Notes: generated from the letters alone by a model not told the origin. A stretch of 64,000 bases of DNA from CAMLIZ01 sp036231905 (GCF_036231905.1 NZ_JAZARE010000009.1:62001-126000), one strand, 5' to 3'; positions 16,344 to 23,857 are shown, counted from the stretch's first letter. Made by a program: numbers and translations.

Positions 16344-17653
16344 AGTCGAGCTGCGCCATGCTGTCTCGCGCCTGTGTCGCCGTGTCGCTGCTCGCGGCCC
16401 TGCTGTTCACGCTCGCGCTGGCTGGCCAGGCGCAAGGGGCGGGCCTGTTCTCGCGCGCGGCCGGCGACGGCTGGACGCAGGACCAGCTGGCCACGCTGTC
16501 GTCGCTGCGGTTGAGCCAGCTGCCGCCGGCCGCGCCGGACCCGTCCAACGCACACGAATCGTCGCCGGCCGCCGCGGCCCTGGGCCAGCGCCTTTTTTTC
16601 GATGTGCGGCTGAGCCGCAATGGGGCCGTGTCGTGCGCGAGCTGCCATGACCCCGCACGCCAGTTCCAGGATGGGCGCCCGTTGAGCCATGGCCTGGCCA
16701 CCGGCACCCGCCGCGCCATGCCGATCATGGGCGCGGGCCACAGCCCCTGGCTGTTCTGGGACGGCCGCAAGGACAGCCTCTGGTCGCAGGCGCTCGGGCC
16801 CCTGGAGGATGCGGCCGAGCATGGCGGCAACCGGCTGCGGTATGCGCAGCTGATGCAGATGCACTACCGCAGCGACTACCTGGCCGCGTTCAAGGACATG
16901 CCCGACCTCAGCCGCCTGCCGATGGATGCCAGCCCCCTCGGCACGCCGGCGGAGCGCGCCGCCTGGGCGGCACTCGACGCGGCATCGCAGCAGGCGGTGT
17001 CCCGGGTGTTCGCGAACATGGGCAAGGCCATCGCCGCCTACGAAAAGCGCCTGCAGCACGGGGAGTCGCGGCTGGACCGGTACATCGCCGGCGTGCTCGG
17101 GCAACCCGGTGGCGCCCCGCAGGCGCTGGACGCGCACGAGATCCGGGGCCTGCGCCTGTTCATCGGCAAGGCGCAATGCATCGGCTGCCACAACGGCCCG
17201 CTGCTGAGCGACCAGCACTTCCACAACACGGGAGTGCCGCCCCGCGATGCGGCCCGGCCGGACCGGGGCCGGGCGGCGGCGCTGGCCAAGCTGCTGTCGG
17301 ACGAGTTCAACTGCCTCGGTGCCTTCAGCGACGCCAGGCCCGATCAATGCGGCGAACTGCGGTTCGTGGCGACGCAGGACGCCCACATGGAAGGCGCGTT
17401 CAAGACGCCGGGCCTGCGCAATGTGGCGCTGCGGCCGCCCTACATGCATGCGGGGCAGATCGCCACGCTGGAGGAGGTGGTGCAGCACTACGTGAGTGCA
17501 CCCCGCGCCGCGGTGGGCCACTCCGAACTGCGCCGTGCCGGCGAGCCGGCCCCAGCGCACGGCGCTGACCAACGCACGCCCATCCAGCTGACGCCGTCGG
17601 AGCAGCAGGACCTGGTCGCGCTGCTCAAGGCGCTGTCGGCGACAGCACGGTGA
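16340..17653 (+). CDS. exported di-haem cytochrome c peroxidase family protein (CCP/MauG/MbnH group)
   Basis: A 437-residue protein with an N-terminal signal/anchor segment (~10-32) and two CxxCH haem-attachment motifs: CASCH at residues 99-103 and CIGCH at 280-284. The spacing and the segments LFFDVRLSRNGAVSC, ALGPLEDAAEHGGNR, HNTGVP and FKTPGLRNVALRPPYMHAGQ are those of bacterial di-haem peroxidases, including the MauG/MbnH branch that oxidises a partner protein rather than peroxide. The GTG start at 16340 overlaps the stop of the FixH-like lipoprotein. A bidirectional terminator follows. Expected location is the periplasm. Confidence 0.9.
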   Translation: MKSSCAMLSRACVAVSLLAALLFTLALAGQAQGAGLFSRAAGDGWTQDQLATLSSLRLSQLPPAAPDPSNAHESSPAAAALGQRLFFDVRLSRNGAVSCASCHDPARQFQDGRPLSHGLATGTRRAMPIMGAGHSPWLFWDGRKDSLWSQALGPLEDAAEHGGNRLRYAQLMQMHYRSDYLAAFKDMPDLSRLPMDASPLGTPAERAAWAALDAASQQAVSRVFANMGKAIAAYEKRLQHGESRLDRYIAGVLGQPGGAPQALDAHEIRGLRLFIGKAQCIGCHNGPLLSDQHFHNTGVPPRDAARPDRGRAAALAKLLSDEFNCLGAFSDARPDQCGELRFVATQDAHMEGAFKTPGLRNVALRPPYMHAGQIATLEEVVQHYVSAPRAAVGHSELRRAGEPAPAHGADQRTPIQLTPSEQQDLVALLKALSATAR

Positions 17654-17710
17654 ACGCCGGCGTGGGCCTGGCGATCACGCCACAGTGGACTGTTCGGGGC
17701 CGGCCATGAA

Positions 17711-17740
17711 AAAAGGCGACGCCGTGAAGCGTCGCCTTTT
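17711..17740. terminator. bidirectional intrinsic terminator
   Basis: Perfect 12-bp arms, AAAAGGCGACGC and GCGTCGCCTTTT, with the loop CGTGAA. Each strand has a GC stem followed by a T-run, as needed to end both the peroxidase transcript (plus strand) and the PEP-CTERM transcript (minus strand). Confidence 0.9.
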
Positions 17741-17760
17741 GCTGCAAGCAGCGCTGCGGT

Positions 17761-18231
17761 TCAGACCGAGCGGCGGCGTGCCACGAAGCCGATGCCCAGC
17801 AGGCCGGCCAGCAGCAGCGCATAGGTTTCCGGTTCCGGCACCGCGGTGACCTGCAGGGTGCCGCTGTAGCCCGCCAGGCCGCCAGCCTTGGTGGAGCCGG
17901 TCAGCGTCAGCGTGAAGGGCCAGCTGCTGTTGCCTTCCACGTCGGCGAACAGCACGCGGCCGTTGCGGTAGATGGTGCCTTCCACGCCGTTGAGCGTGAG
18001 CGAGCCGAGGTTGATGTACTGGCCTTCGAGCGTGAGCAGGAAGTCGTAGTTGCCAGGGACGAGGTTGTCGAAGGTGATGACGTCGTCGCCACCGGCGAGC
18101 ACCGGGCCCGCCACGTCGGTGCTCTTGAACTGGGCCAGGCCGTTGTCGAACGACACGGTCTGGTCAGCGGCAAAGCCGGCGCTGGCGGAAACGGCAAGTG
18201 CCACCGCGGCCACGAGAGATTTGATCTGCAT
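17761..18231 (-). CDS. FxDxF-type PEP-CTERM protein
   Basis: A 156-residue secreted protein. Signal peptide MQIKSLVAAVALAVSASAGFA, then a beta-rich region with F-x-D-x-x segments (VSFDNGLAQF, ITFDNLVPGNYDFLLTLEGQ) characteristic of the FxDxF PEP-CTERM group, and a C-terminal sorting signal: VPEPETYALLLAGLLGIGF followed by ARRR. Such proteins are handled by exosortase/EpsH and are linked to exopolysaccharide. The gene for the exosortase is not in this window. AAAGGGA precedes ATG 18231. It stands alone between the terminator and the ArsR gene. Confidence 0.9.
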   Translation of the reverse strand: MQIKSLVAAVALAVSASAGFAADQTVSFDNGLAQFKSTDVAGPVLAGGDDVITFDNLVPGNYDFLLTLEGQYINLGSLTLNGVEGTIYRNGRVLFADVEGNSSWPFTLTLTGSTKAGGLAGYSGTLQVTAVPEPETYALLLAGLLGIGFVARRRSV

Positions 18232-18378
18232 GTATTCCCTTTGGAATTGTTGTGTTGCAGCGCAGCAGCTCCCGCCGTGCGCGTGGCGATTCTCGTGGCA
18301 CGCGCCCCGTCTGCGTCCCCCGTGACCCCGGGGGGCGGCCGCGTGCATCGCGTAAGAGTTGCTACCGCCGCGCCCGGA

Positions 18379-18723
18379 TCAGCCCTCGACGAAGTGCTTG
18401 AGCCGGCCCAGGGCCTCGTCCCACTCCGCGGAGATGCGCTCCAGCCAGGCCTGGGCGTCCTGCAGCCGCTCGGGCTTGAGGCGCCAGAGGTGCTCGCGCC
18501 CCACGCGCTCGCCCTGCACGTAGCCGGCGTCGGCGAGGATGCGCAGGTGCTTGGTGACGGCCTGGCGCGACACCACCGCATCCGCGCTCAGCGACGCGAT
18601 GGAGCCCGGCCCCAGGCGCGACAGCTGCAGCAGCAGCTGCAGGCGTGTCTGGTCGCCCAGTGCGGCGAACAGCGGCGCGGCCGAGCGCGCCTGGGCGAGG
18701 GCCGCCCCGCTAGGCCTCGACAT
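18379..18723 (-). CDS. ArsR-family transcriptional repressor
   Basis: A 114-residue winged-helix regulator: LFAALGDQTRLQLLLQLSRLGPGSIASLS then SRQAVTKHLRILADAGYVQGERVGREHLWRL. It lacks the cysteine pair of metal-sensing ArsR/SmtB members, and pairing with an SRPBCC gene is typical of the SdpR/PhlB-like non-metal group. Its start lies inside the end of the SRPBCC gene (14-base overlap), so both come from the promoter near 19180. It is the natural ligand-free repressor of the two palindromes at 19157-19218. Confidence 0.92.
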   Translation of the reverse strand: MSRPSGAALAQARSAAPLFAALGDQTRLQLLLQLSRLGPGSIASLSADAVVSRQAVTKHLRILADAGYVQGERVGREHLWRLKPERLQDAQAWLERISAEWDEALGRLKHFVEG

Positions 18724-19156
18724 AGGCCTTGATGTTCTGTGTCTGCAAGCTCCAGCCCTCGTCGTTGCCGCGGAACGCCTTGTCGCGCAGGTGAGCCGGC
18801 AGGCGGTCGAAGCCGGATTCCACCAGGGTGAGCAGCGTGCCGCCCGGTGCGTCCTCGAGGCGGAATTCCACGAGCGTGGCCACGCCGCCGGTGGTGCCCG
18901 GCTCGGCCCCGGGTTCCCAGCGGAACGAGAACACCACCTCCGGCTCGACGCGGTCCACCGTGGCTTCGAAGGGAAAACCTTCGTAGCCCGGATAGGTCAT
19001 CTTGCCGGTGACCCGTTGGCCAGCGGCGAAATCCTGGTCCAGCTTGACTTTGAACCACTCGCCGAACTGCCTTGCGTCGGTCAGCGCCCGCCACACCCGC
19101 GAGCGCGGCGCCTTCAACAGGATCTGCTTTTCGATGCGATCGGAACCGTGTGCCAT
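18710..19156 (-). CDS. SRPBCC/AHSA1 (activator of Hsp90 ATPase-like) domain protein
   Basis: A 148-residue START/SRPBCC protein of the AHSA1 group: IEKQILLKAPRSRVWRALTD, FGEWFKVKL, VEPEVVFSFRWEP and TLLTLVESGFDRLP are typical. Proteins of this group bind small hydrophobic ligands in a helix-grip cavity and often sit with an ArsR regulator. ATG 19156 is the start: AGGAGG (plus-strand 19163-19168) lies six bases upstream. The ribosome site is in the loop of a perfect hairpin, see the regulatory entry. First gene of an operon with the ArsR gene. Confidence 0.9.
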   Translation of the reverse strand: MAHGSDRIEKQILLKAPRSRVWRALTDARQFGEWFKVKLDQDFAAGQRVTGKMTYPGYEGFPFEATVDRVEPEVVFSFRWEPGAEPGTTGGVATLVEFRLEDAPGGTLLTLVESGFDRLPAHLRDKAFRGNDEGWSLQTQNIKAYVEA

Positions 19157-19176
19157 GTGCAACCTCCTGGTTGCAC
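19157..19176. promoter_or_regulatory. operator palindrome 1 over the transcript start and ribosome site of the SRPBCC-ArsR operon
   Basis: Perfect inverted repeat: arms GTGCAACC and GGTTGCAC around TCCT. On the minus strand it runs from just after the -10 box to the ATG. In the mRNA the same sequence would fold into an 8-bp stem with loop AGGA, placing the core of the AGGAGG ribosome site in the loop and stem. It could therefore act as an ArsR operator, an RNA switch, or both. Confidence 0.7.
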
Positions 19177-19177
19177 A

Positions 19178-19206
19178 TTTATAGCGGGTGTGTCAACGAT
19201 TTGCAA
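19178..19206 (-). promoter_or_regulatory. sigma-70 promoter of the SRPBCC-ArsR operon
   Basis: On the minus strand: -35 TTGCAA (19206-19201), 17-base spacer, -10 TATAAA (19183-19178). Transcription would start near 19171. The -35 box is part of operator palindrome 2 and the start site is in palindrome 1, so a repressor on either would block RNA polymerase. Confidence 0.65.
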
Positions 19207-19218
19207 CCACGAGGTTGC
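19203..19218. promoter_or_regulatory. operator palindrome 2 over the -35 box
   Basis: GCAACC and GGTTGC arms around ACGA, the same arm sequence as palindrome 1, with centres 44 bases apart (about four helical turns). Two identical sites on one face of the DNA bracket the promoter. Confidence 0.65.
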
Positions 19219-19238
19219 GCTTCCGTCGCCGCGGCCGC

Positions 19239-19976
19239 TCACTCCGGCGTGCCTCCCCGGCCCAGCTCCCGGCTGGACGCCACCCTGTTCTGCACCGGCG
19301 CTTCACCCAGCGCCTCGCGCCATGCCCGCTTGGGCAGGAAGCTGCGCAGCTGGTCGATCGCACGTTCCACCAGCAACGGGTGCAGTTCATGGCCGATGTC
19401 GGGCAGCACGTCGGCGGTGACATCGCCGCCCAGCGCCACCAGGCGGCGCGCGGCGTCCACCACCGGGCCGGGCGGCACCACCGTGTCCTTCAGGCCGTGC
19501 AGCAGGTGCACGGTGGTGTCCACCGGCGCATGCTCGGGCAGCCGCGCGAAGCGGCCGCTGAAGCCCAGCACGCGCCCGGCCAGCTGCGGCTCCTGCTGCA
19601 CCGCTTCCAGCGCCATGATGGCGCCCTGCGAAAACCCCACCAGCGCGGTGTGCGGCCAGTCGATGCCGAAGCGCTGCTGCTGCGCGCGCACCACCTGCAC
19701 AAAGCCTGGCATGGCCGCCGCCACGCGCAGCGGCCGGTTGTGTTCATGGATCTCGCGGATGGAGAACCACTGTCCGCCCGTGCCGCCGCCGGGCACGCCG
19801 TCGAACGCATCGGGCGCCGGCAGGGCCACCAGCGCGGCACGCGGGTACTCCGCGGCCAGCCGGTCCATCAGCGGTGACATGTCGTAGGGCTGGCCGCCCA
19901 CGCCGTGGAACAGCAGGAACAGCAGTTCGGGGCTGCCGCTGGCGGGCAGGTAGTCGATGGCAGTGCGTGGGTCCAT
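19239..19976 (-). CDS. ypfH: YpfH-like esterase (alpha/beta hydrolase)
   Basis: A 245-residue alpha/beta hydrolase of the YpfH/phospholipase-carboxylesterase group. It shows LLFLLFHGVGGQPYDM (oxyanion-hole region), VGFSQGAIMAL with the nucleophile serine, LLHGLKDTVVPP with the acid residue region, and DIGHELHP with the catalytic histidine. E. coli YpfH hydrolyses short acyl esters; its physiological role is unknown. The C-terminal ~25 residues after KRAWREALG are unconserved. It is divergent from the MerR gene with 90 bases between starts and could be one of its targets. Confidence 0.87.
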   Translation of the reverse strand: MDPRTAIDYLPASGSPELLFLLFHGVGGQPYDMSPLMDRLAAEYPRAALVALPAPDAFDGVPGGGTGGQWFSIREIHEHNRPLRVAAAMPGFVQVVRAQQQRFGIDWPHTALVGFSQGAIMALEAVQQEPQLAGRVLGFSGRFARLPEHAPVDTTVHLLHGLKDTVVPPGPVVDAARRLVALGGDVTADVLPDIGHELHPLLVERAIDQLRSFLPKRAWREALGEAPVQNRVASSRELGRGGTPE

Positions 19977-20026
19977 GCGCCCATGATGCGCCAGCCTGGC
20001 GCGGTGCTGTCACGGGTGGAAACCGC

Positions 20027-20058
20027 TTGACCCGGCACCGTGGTGCCGGGTCTATGCT
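20027..20058 (+). promoter_or_regulatory. MerR-type promoter-operator with 20-bp spacer
   Basis: -35 TTGACC (20027-20032) and -10 TATGCT (20053-20058) are separated by 20 bases, and a perfect palindrome (arms ACCCGGCACC and GGTGCCGGGT around GT, 20030-20051) fills the spacer. Long spacers of 19-20 bases with a centred inverted repeat are the hallmark of promoters that MerR-family proteins activate by DNA distortion. The transcript would begin at about 20065, at or just before the MerR start codon at 20067, so the message may be leaderless. Confidence 0.8.
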
Positions 20059-20066
20059 CGGCCGCC

Positions 20067-20504
20067 ATGACGCTGCGGGACCCACCCTCCACCAAGCCCC
20101 TGACCACCACCGCGCTGTGCCGCCACGCCCAGGTCACCCGCGGCCAGCTGCGGGTGTACGAACGCGAAGGCCTGATCGAGCCACCGCGGCGCACGCCGGC
20201 CGGCTACCGCGACTATCCGCCCGACACCTCGGCCCGGCTGCAAGCCATCCGCCAGCTGAAGGAGCTGGGGTTCACGCTGGCGGAGATTGCGCTGCTGCTC
20301 GCGGAAGGGGACGCCGGCCGCATGGACGAGGCGCGCCTGCAGCAGATGGCGCAGGCGCAGCTGCAGGCCATCGACGCCCGGCTGCAGCGGCTGCAGTTCG
20401 TGCGCGGCTACGTGGCCGCGGTCGCGGCCGGCGACATGTCGGTGCTGGACGACCCGGAGTGCGGCTTCCTGATGCGCTTCCTCGCCAGCGGGAGCGGCGC
20501 ATGA
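20067..20504 (+). CDS. MerR-family transcriptional regulator
   Basis: A 145-residue MerR regulator: HTH TTALCRHAQVTRGQLRVYEREGLIEPPRRTPAGYRDY, then IRQLKELGFTLAEIALLLAEG and a coiled coil (about 85-125). The C-terminal part has one cysteine, DPECGFL, and no metal-binding CxxC loop, so the signal is probably not a metal. ATG 20067 is preferred because an upstream GTG at 20040 would place the N-terminus inside the operator. Its stop overlaps a short damaged reading frame by four bases. Self-regulation through the 20-bp-spacer promoter is very likely. Confidence 0.9.
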   Translation: MTLRDPPSTKPLTTTALCRHAQVTRGQLRVYEREGLIEPPRRTPAGYRDYPPDTSARLQAIRQLKELGFTLAEIALLLAEGDAGRMDEARLQQMAQAQLQAIDARLQRLQFVRGYVAAVAAGDMSVLDDPECGFLMRFLASGSGA

Positions 20505-20669
20505 ACGGCATCACGGCCTCCTTCGAGGCGGAGCGGCTGGGCCGCGGGCGGCTGGCAAGGTGCCGGCGCCGGCCTGCTGCTGCAGGCGGGCCTGATGCTG
20601 GCGCTCGACCTCGTGGCCGAACGGCGCGGCCAGGCCTACCTGCAGGGCCTGCAATCCCTGGCCGGGTGA
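20501..20669 (+). pseudogene. small MerR-coupled reading frame, apparently frameshifted
   Basis: ATG 20501 overlaps the MerR stop (ATGA) and gives MNGITASFEAERLGRGRLA, after which the frame becomes arginine/proline rich. Shifting frame near 20560 continues naturally with GAGAGLLLQAGLMLALDLVAERR and ends at TGA 20667-20669 with LQGLQSLAG. The two halves together would make a ~55-residue small protein with a hydrophobic helix. Either the gene is broken or there is a one-base sequencing error. No family is recognised. Confidence 0.35.
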
Positions 20670-20762
20670 TCCACGTCACGCCGGCTCTTGTTCACTAGGC
20701 AGGCCCGCCCACGACACGCCGGGCCGGTGTGTTGCAATCCCGCCCAACCGAGGCGAACCACG

Positions 20763-21284
20763 ATGAAGCTCACGATCAACGGACAGGACCAGGCGCTGCC
20801 TGACGAGGCGGTGGCGCCCGACATGCCGCTGCTGTGGGCGCTGCGCGATGTGCTCCACCTCACCGGCACCAAGTTCGGCTGCGGCGTGGCGGCCTGTGGC
20901 GCCTGCACGGTGGTGGTCGATGGCCAGGCCGTGCGCTCCTGCGTCACGCCGCTGTCGGCGGTGCAGGGCCGCGCGGTGCGCACCATCGAGAGCCTGGGCA
21001 CGCCGCAGCAGCCGCATGCGCTGCAGAAGGCCTGGGTGGTGCACCAGGTGCCGCAATGCGGCTACTGCCAGAGCGGCATGCTGATGGCCGCGACCGCGCT
21101 GCTGGAAAAGAACCGCAATCCGAGCGATGCGGACATCGACGCGGCCATCACCAACCTGTGCCGCTGCGGCACCTATCCGCGCGTGCGTGCCGCCATCAAG
21201 ACGGCGGCGGCCGAACTGCGCGGCGCGGATGGCAGGAAGCAGATCCCCGAACGCAGGCCAATGCCGGCGGAGGTGCGCAAGTGA
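20763..21284 (+). CDS. (2Fe-2S) subunit of isoquinoline 1-oxidoreductase-type molybdenum hydroxylase
   Basis: A 173-residue small subunit of the xanthine oxidase family. Plant-type 2Fe-2S ligands Cys40, Cys45, Cys48 and Cys60 (FGCGVAACGACTVVVDG...SC) and the second cluster Cys99, Cys102, Cys133 and Cys135 (QCGYCQSGM, CRCGTYPR) are complete. The arrangement is that of IorA, which passes electrons from the molybdenum subunit to an outside acceptor. GAGG precedes ATG 20763. Its stop overlaps the GTG of the large subunit. There is no FAD subunit and no cytochrome gene next to it. Confidence 0.95.
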   Translation: MKLTINGQDQALPDEAVAPDMPLLWALRDVLHLTGTKFGCGVAACGACTVVVDGQAVRSCVTPLSAVQGRAVRTIESLGTPQQPHALQKAWVVHQVPQCGYCQSGMLMAATALLEKNRNPSDADIDAAITNLCRCGTYPRVRAAIKTAAAELRGADGRKQIPERRPMPAEVRK

Positions 21285-23560
21285 GCCGGCGGCGCTTTCT
21301 GCTGAGCGCCGCTGCCATCGGCGGTGCGTTGCTGGTGGGCTGGGGTGTGATGCCGGCACGCAGCCGCCTGGGGCAAGGTGCGCTGCTGCCGTCGGTCGAC
21401 GGCGACGTGCCGCTGAACGGCTGGATCAAGATTGCGCCCGATGGTGGCGTGCTGCTCGCCATGAACCGCAGCGAGATGGGCCAGGGCGTGCACACCGCGC
21501 TGGCCATGCTGGTGGCCGAGGAGCTGGACGTGCCGTTGGGCCGCGTGACGCTGGTCGAGCCCGGCCACGACGCCATCTACGGCAACGTGGCCATGTTCGT
21601 CGGCAGCCTGCCCTTCCATCCGGTGGACAGCCAGCCCGGCCAGGAAAGCAGCACCGTGCGCTCGGGCCGCTGGATCGTCAGCAAGGTGGCGCGCGAGCTC
21701 GGCATCAACGCCACCGGCGGCTCCTCCAGCATCGCCGACGGCTGGGAGCCGCTGCGCCAGGCGGCGGCCACCGCGCGCGGCCAGCTGCTGGGCGCGGCGT
21801 CCTTGCAATGGCGCCTGCCGGTCGATGAACTGGTGGTCACCGAGGGCGTGGTGAGCCACCCCTCCGGCCCCAAGGCGCACTACGGCGAGCTCGCCAAGGT
21901 GGCCGCCTCCACGCCGCCGGGCAACATGCAGCCCAAGGACCCCAAGGCCTGGAAGCTGATCGGCCGGCCGGCGCCGCGCATCGACGTGGTGGCCAAGAGC
22001 AGCGGCCGCGCCGGCTTCGGCATCGACGTGCGCCTGCCGGGGATGCTGTTCGCGGCCATCCGCCACAGCCCGGCCATCGGCGGCGGCATCGGCGCCGTGG
22101 ACGTCAACGCCGTGCTGCAGCAGCCGGGCGTGGAACGCGTGGTGCGGCTGGGGCCGTATGCCGGCTCCACCGCCGCGGTGGCGGTGGTGGCACGCACCAG
22201 CTGGCATGCCCGCCGCGCGGCCCAGGCCATGCAGGCCGAGGGTACCGCGCGCCCCGCTGGTGCGCTGGACAGCCAGGCCATCCTCGTTTCGCTGGAGAAG
22301 TCCGCGCGCGAGGCGGCGGCGCACGGCGGCGGTTTTGGCTTCCATGGCCGTGGCGACGCCGCACAGGCGCTCGCCGGCGCGGCAAAAAAGCTGGAGGTGG
22401 TGTACCGCGCGCCCTACCTGGCCCACGCGGCGATGGAGCCGATCAACTGCACGGCACGGGTGGCCGACGGCAAGGTGGAGCTGTGGGCGCCCACGCAGGT
22501 GCCCGGCATGGCGCGCAACCTGGCCGCCAGCGTGGCGGGCGTGCCGGTGGACGACGTGACCGTGCACGTCACCTACCTGGGCGGCGGCTTCGGCCGGCGG
22601 CTGGACGTGGACTTCGTCGGCCAGGCGGTGCGCATCGCGATGGACACCAACGGCCGCCCGGTGCAGCTGCTGTGGTCGCGCGAAGAGGACATGACGCACG
22701 ACTTCTACCGCCCCGCCGGCGTGGCGGTGATGCAGGCCGGCCTGGACGCCCAGGGCAACCCGGTGGCGCTGGCGATCACCAGTGCCGGCGACGCCATCAC
22801 GCCGCGCTGGCTGGAACGGGGCCTGCCCGCCTTGTCCGGCCCGATGGACGCGCCCGACAAGACCACCAGCGAAGGCCTGTTCGACCAGCCCTATGGCGTG
22901 CCCAACCAGCGCATCGGCCACGTGGCCACCACGCACGGCGTGCCGGTGGGCTTCTGGCGTTCGGTGGGGCACTCCCACAACGCCTTCTTCGGCGAAAGTT
23001 TCATCGACGAGCTGGCCGCCGCCGCGGGCCAGGACCCGTATGCCTTCCGCCTCGGCCTGCTGAAGGACATGCCGCGCCATGCGGCGGTGCTCAAGCTGGC
23101 CGCGGACCAGGCCGGCTGGCGCACGCCGCTGCCCCCGGGCCGCGCCCGCGGCATCGCCCTGCACGAAAGCTTCGACACCATCGTGGCCCAGGTGGCGGAG
23201 GTGTCGCTCGAAGGCGGCAAGCCGCGAGTTCATCGCGTGGTGTGCGCGGTGGACTGCGGCGTGGTGGTCAACCCCGACATCGTGGCGCAGCAAATGGAAA
23301 GCGGCGTCATCTTCGGCCTGAGCGCGGCGCTGCATCAGCGCATCGACATCGTGGACGGCGTGGTGAAGCAGAAGAACTTCCCCGACTACCCGCTGGTCAC
23401 CCTGAAGGACGCCCCAGCCATCGAGACCCACATCGTGCCAAGCACGCGCCATCCGAGCGGGATGGGCGAGCCGGGCACGCCGCCGATCGCCCCGGCGGTA
23501 GGGAACGCGTTGTTCGTGCTGACGGGCAAGCGGTTGCGGGAGCTGCCGTTCGTGCTTTGA
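21281..23560 (+). CDS. molybdopterin-binding subunit, isoquinoline 1-oxidoreductase beta type
   Basis: A 759-residue large subunit of the IorB branch. It begins with a twin-arginine signal (SRRRFLLSAAAIGGALLVG), so the heterodimer is probably exported folded through Tat. Recognisable segments: GWIKIAPDGGVLLAMNRSEMGQGVHTAL, YLGGGFGRRLDVDF (cofactor binding), GFWRSVGHSHNAFF, and GMGEPGTPPIAPAV near the C-terminus, containing the glutamate of the molybdenum site. Family enzymes hydroxylate N-heterocycles or oxidise aldehydes. Assembly proteins (XdhC/MobA-like) are not in the window. GTG 21281 overlaps the small-subunit stop. Confidence 0.94.
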   Translation: MSRRRFLLSAAAIGGALLVGWGVMPARSRLGQGALLPSVDGDVPLNGWIKIAPDGGVLLAMNRSEMGQGVHTALAMLVAEELDVPLGRVTLVEPGHDAIYGNVAMFVGSLPFHPVDSQPGQESSTVRSGRWIVSKVARELGINATGGSSSIADGWEPLRQAAATARGQLLGAASLQWRLPVDELVVTEGVVSHPSGPKAHYGELAKVAASTPPGNMQPKDPKAWKLIGRPAPRIDVVAKSSGRAGFGIDVRLPGMLFAAIRHSPAIGGGIGAVDVNAVLQQPGVERVVRLGPYAGSTAAVAVVARTSWHARRAAQAMQAEGTARPAGALDSQAILVSLEKSAREAAAHGGGFGFHGRGDAAQALAGAAKKLEVVYRAPYLAHAAMEPINCTARVADGKVELWAPTQVPGMARNLAASVAGVPVDDVTVHVTYLGGGFGRRLDVDFVGQAVRIAMDTNGRPVQLLWSREEDMTHDFYRPAGVAVMQAGLDAQGNPVALAITSAGDAITPRWLERGLPALSGPMDAPDKTTSEGLFDQPYGVPNQRIGHVATTHGVPVGFWRSVGHSHNAFFGESFIDELAAAAGQDPYAFRLGLLKDMPRHAAVLKLAADQAGWRTPLPPGRARGIALHESFDTIVAQVAEVSLEGGKPRVHRVVCAVDCGVVVNPDIVAQQMESGVIFGLSAALHQRIDIVDGVVKQKNFPDYPLVTLKDAPAIETHIVPSTRHPSGMGEPGTPPIAPAVGNALFVLTGKRLRELPFVL

Positions 23561-23593
23561 GTTGAGCGCTGATCGGGCCGCCTGGGCGCTCTG

Positions 23594-23794
23594 CTGCGCT
23601 CATGTCCCCCGGGCCTTCGGCCCTCCTCCTTTACTTCGCTCCGCAGAACGCCCCGCCGTCCCGCTCCTCCACCACTGTGGCTGTTCGACGGTTGAGGACC
23701 ATGAGCGGTGAATCGCTGCGGGTGGTGGGTGGCCCACGTAGCGAAGTAAAGGAGGAGGTGCGGGCGCAGCCCGCGCCGGGGGACATGAGCGCAG
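23594..23794. repeat. long imperfect inverted-repeat element in a 297-base gene-free gap
   Basis: The gap 23561-23857 holds no gene. Its outer arms are perfectly complementary over 17 bases (23594-23610 with 23778-23794, core CATGTCCCCC/GGGGGACATG), and inner arms over 18 bases (23623-23640 with 23740-23757, CTCCTCCTTTACTTCGCT and its complement). Between outer and inner arms each side carries its own small hairpin, GGGCCTTCGGCCC on the left and GGGCGCAGCCC on the right. A 99-base central loop separates the two halves. It looks like a mobile REP/BIME-type or MITE-like repeat; it could also act as a transcription barrier between the convergent genes on either side. Confidence 0.7.
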
Positions 23795-23857
23795 TGGGCC
23801 ACCCGCCGCCCGTGGCGCGCGCCCATCCGTCGCGCGTAGTGCTGAGCCCTGCTCAGC

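Noticed and set aside
19178..19197. TTGACA with TATAAA as promoter of the SRPBCC-ArsR operon
   Set aside because: TTGACA is only seven bases from TATAAA, far too close; TTGCAA at 17 bases is the usable -35.
21173..23452. A 759-codon open frame opposite the molybdenum subunit
   Set aside because: Antisense shadow with low-complexity His/Ala composition; the plus-strand gene is unambiguous.
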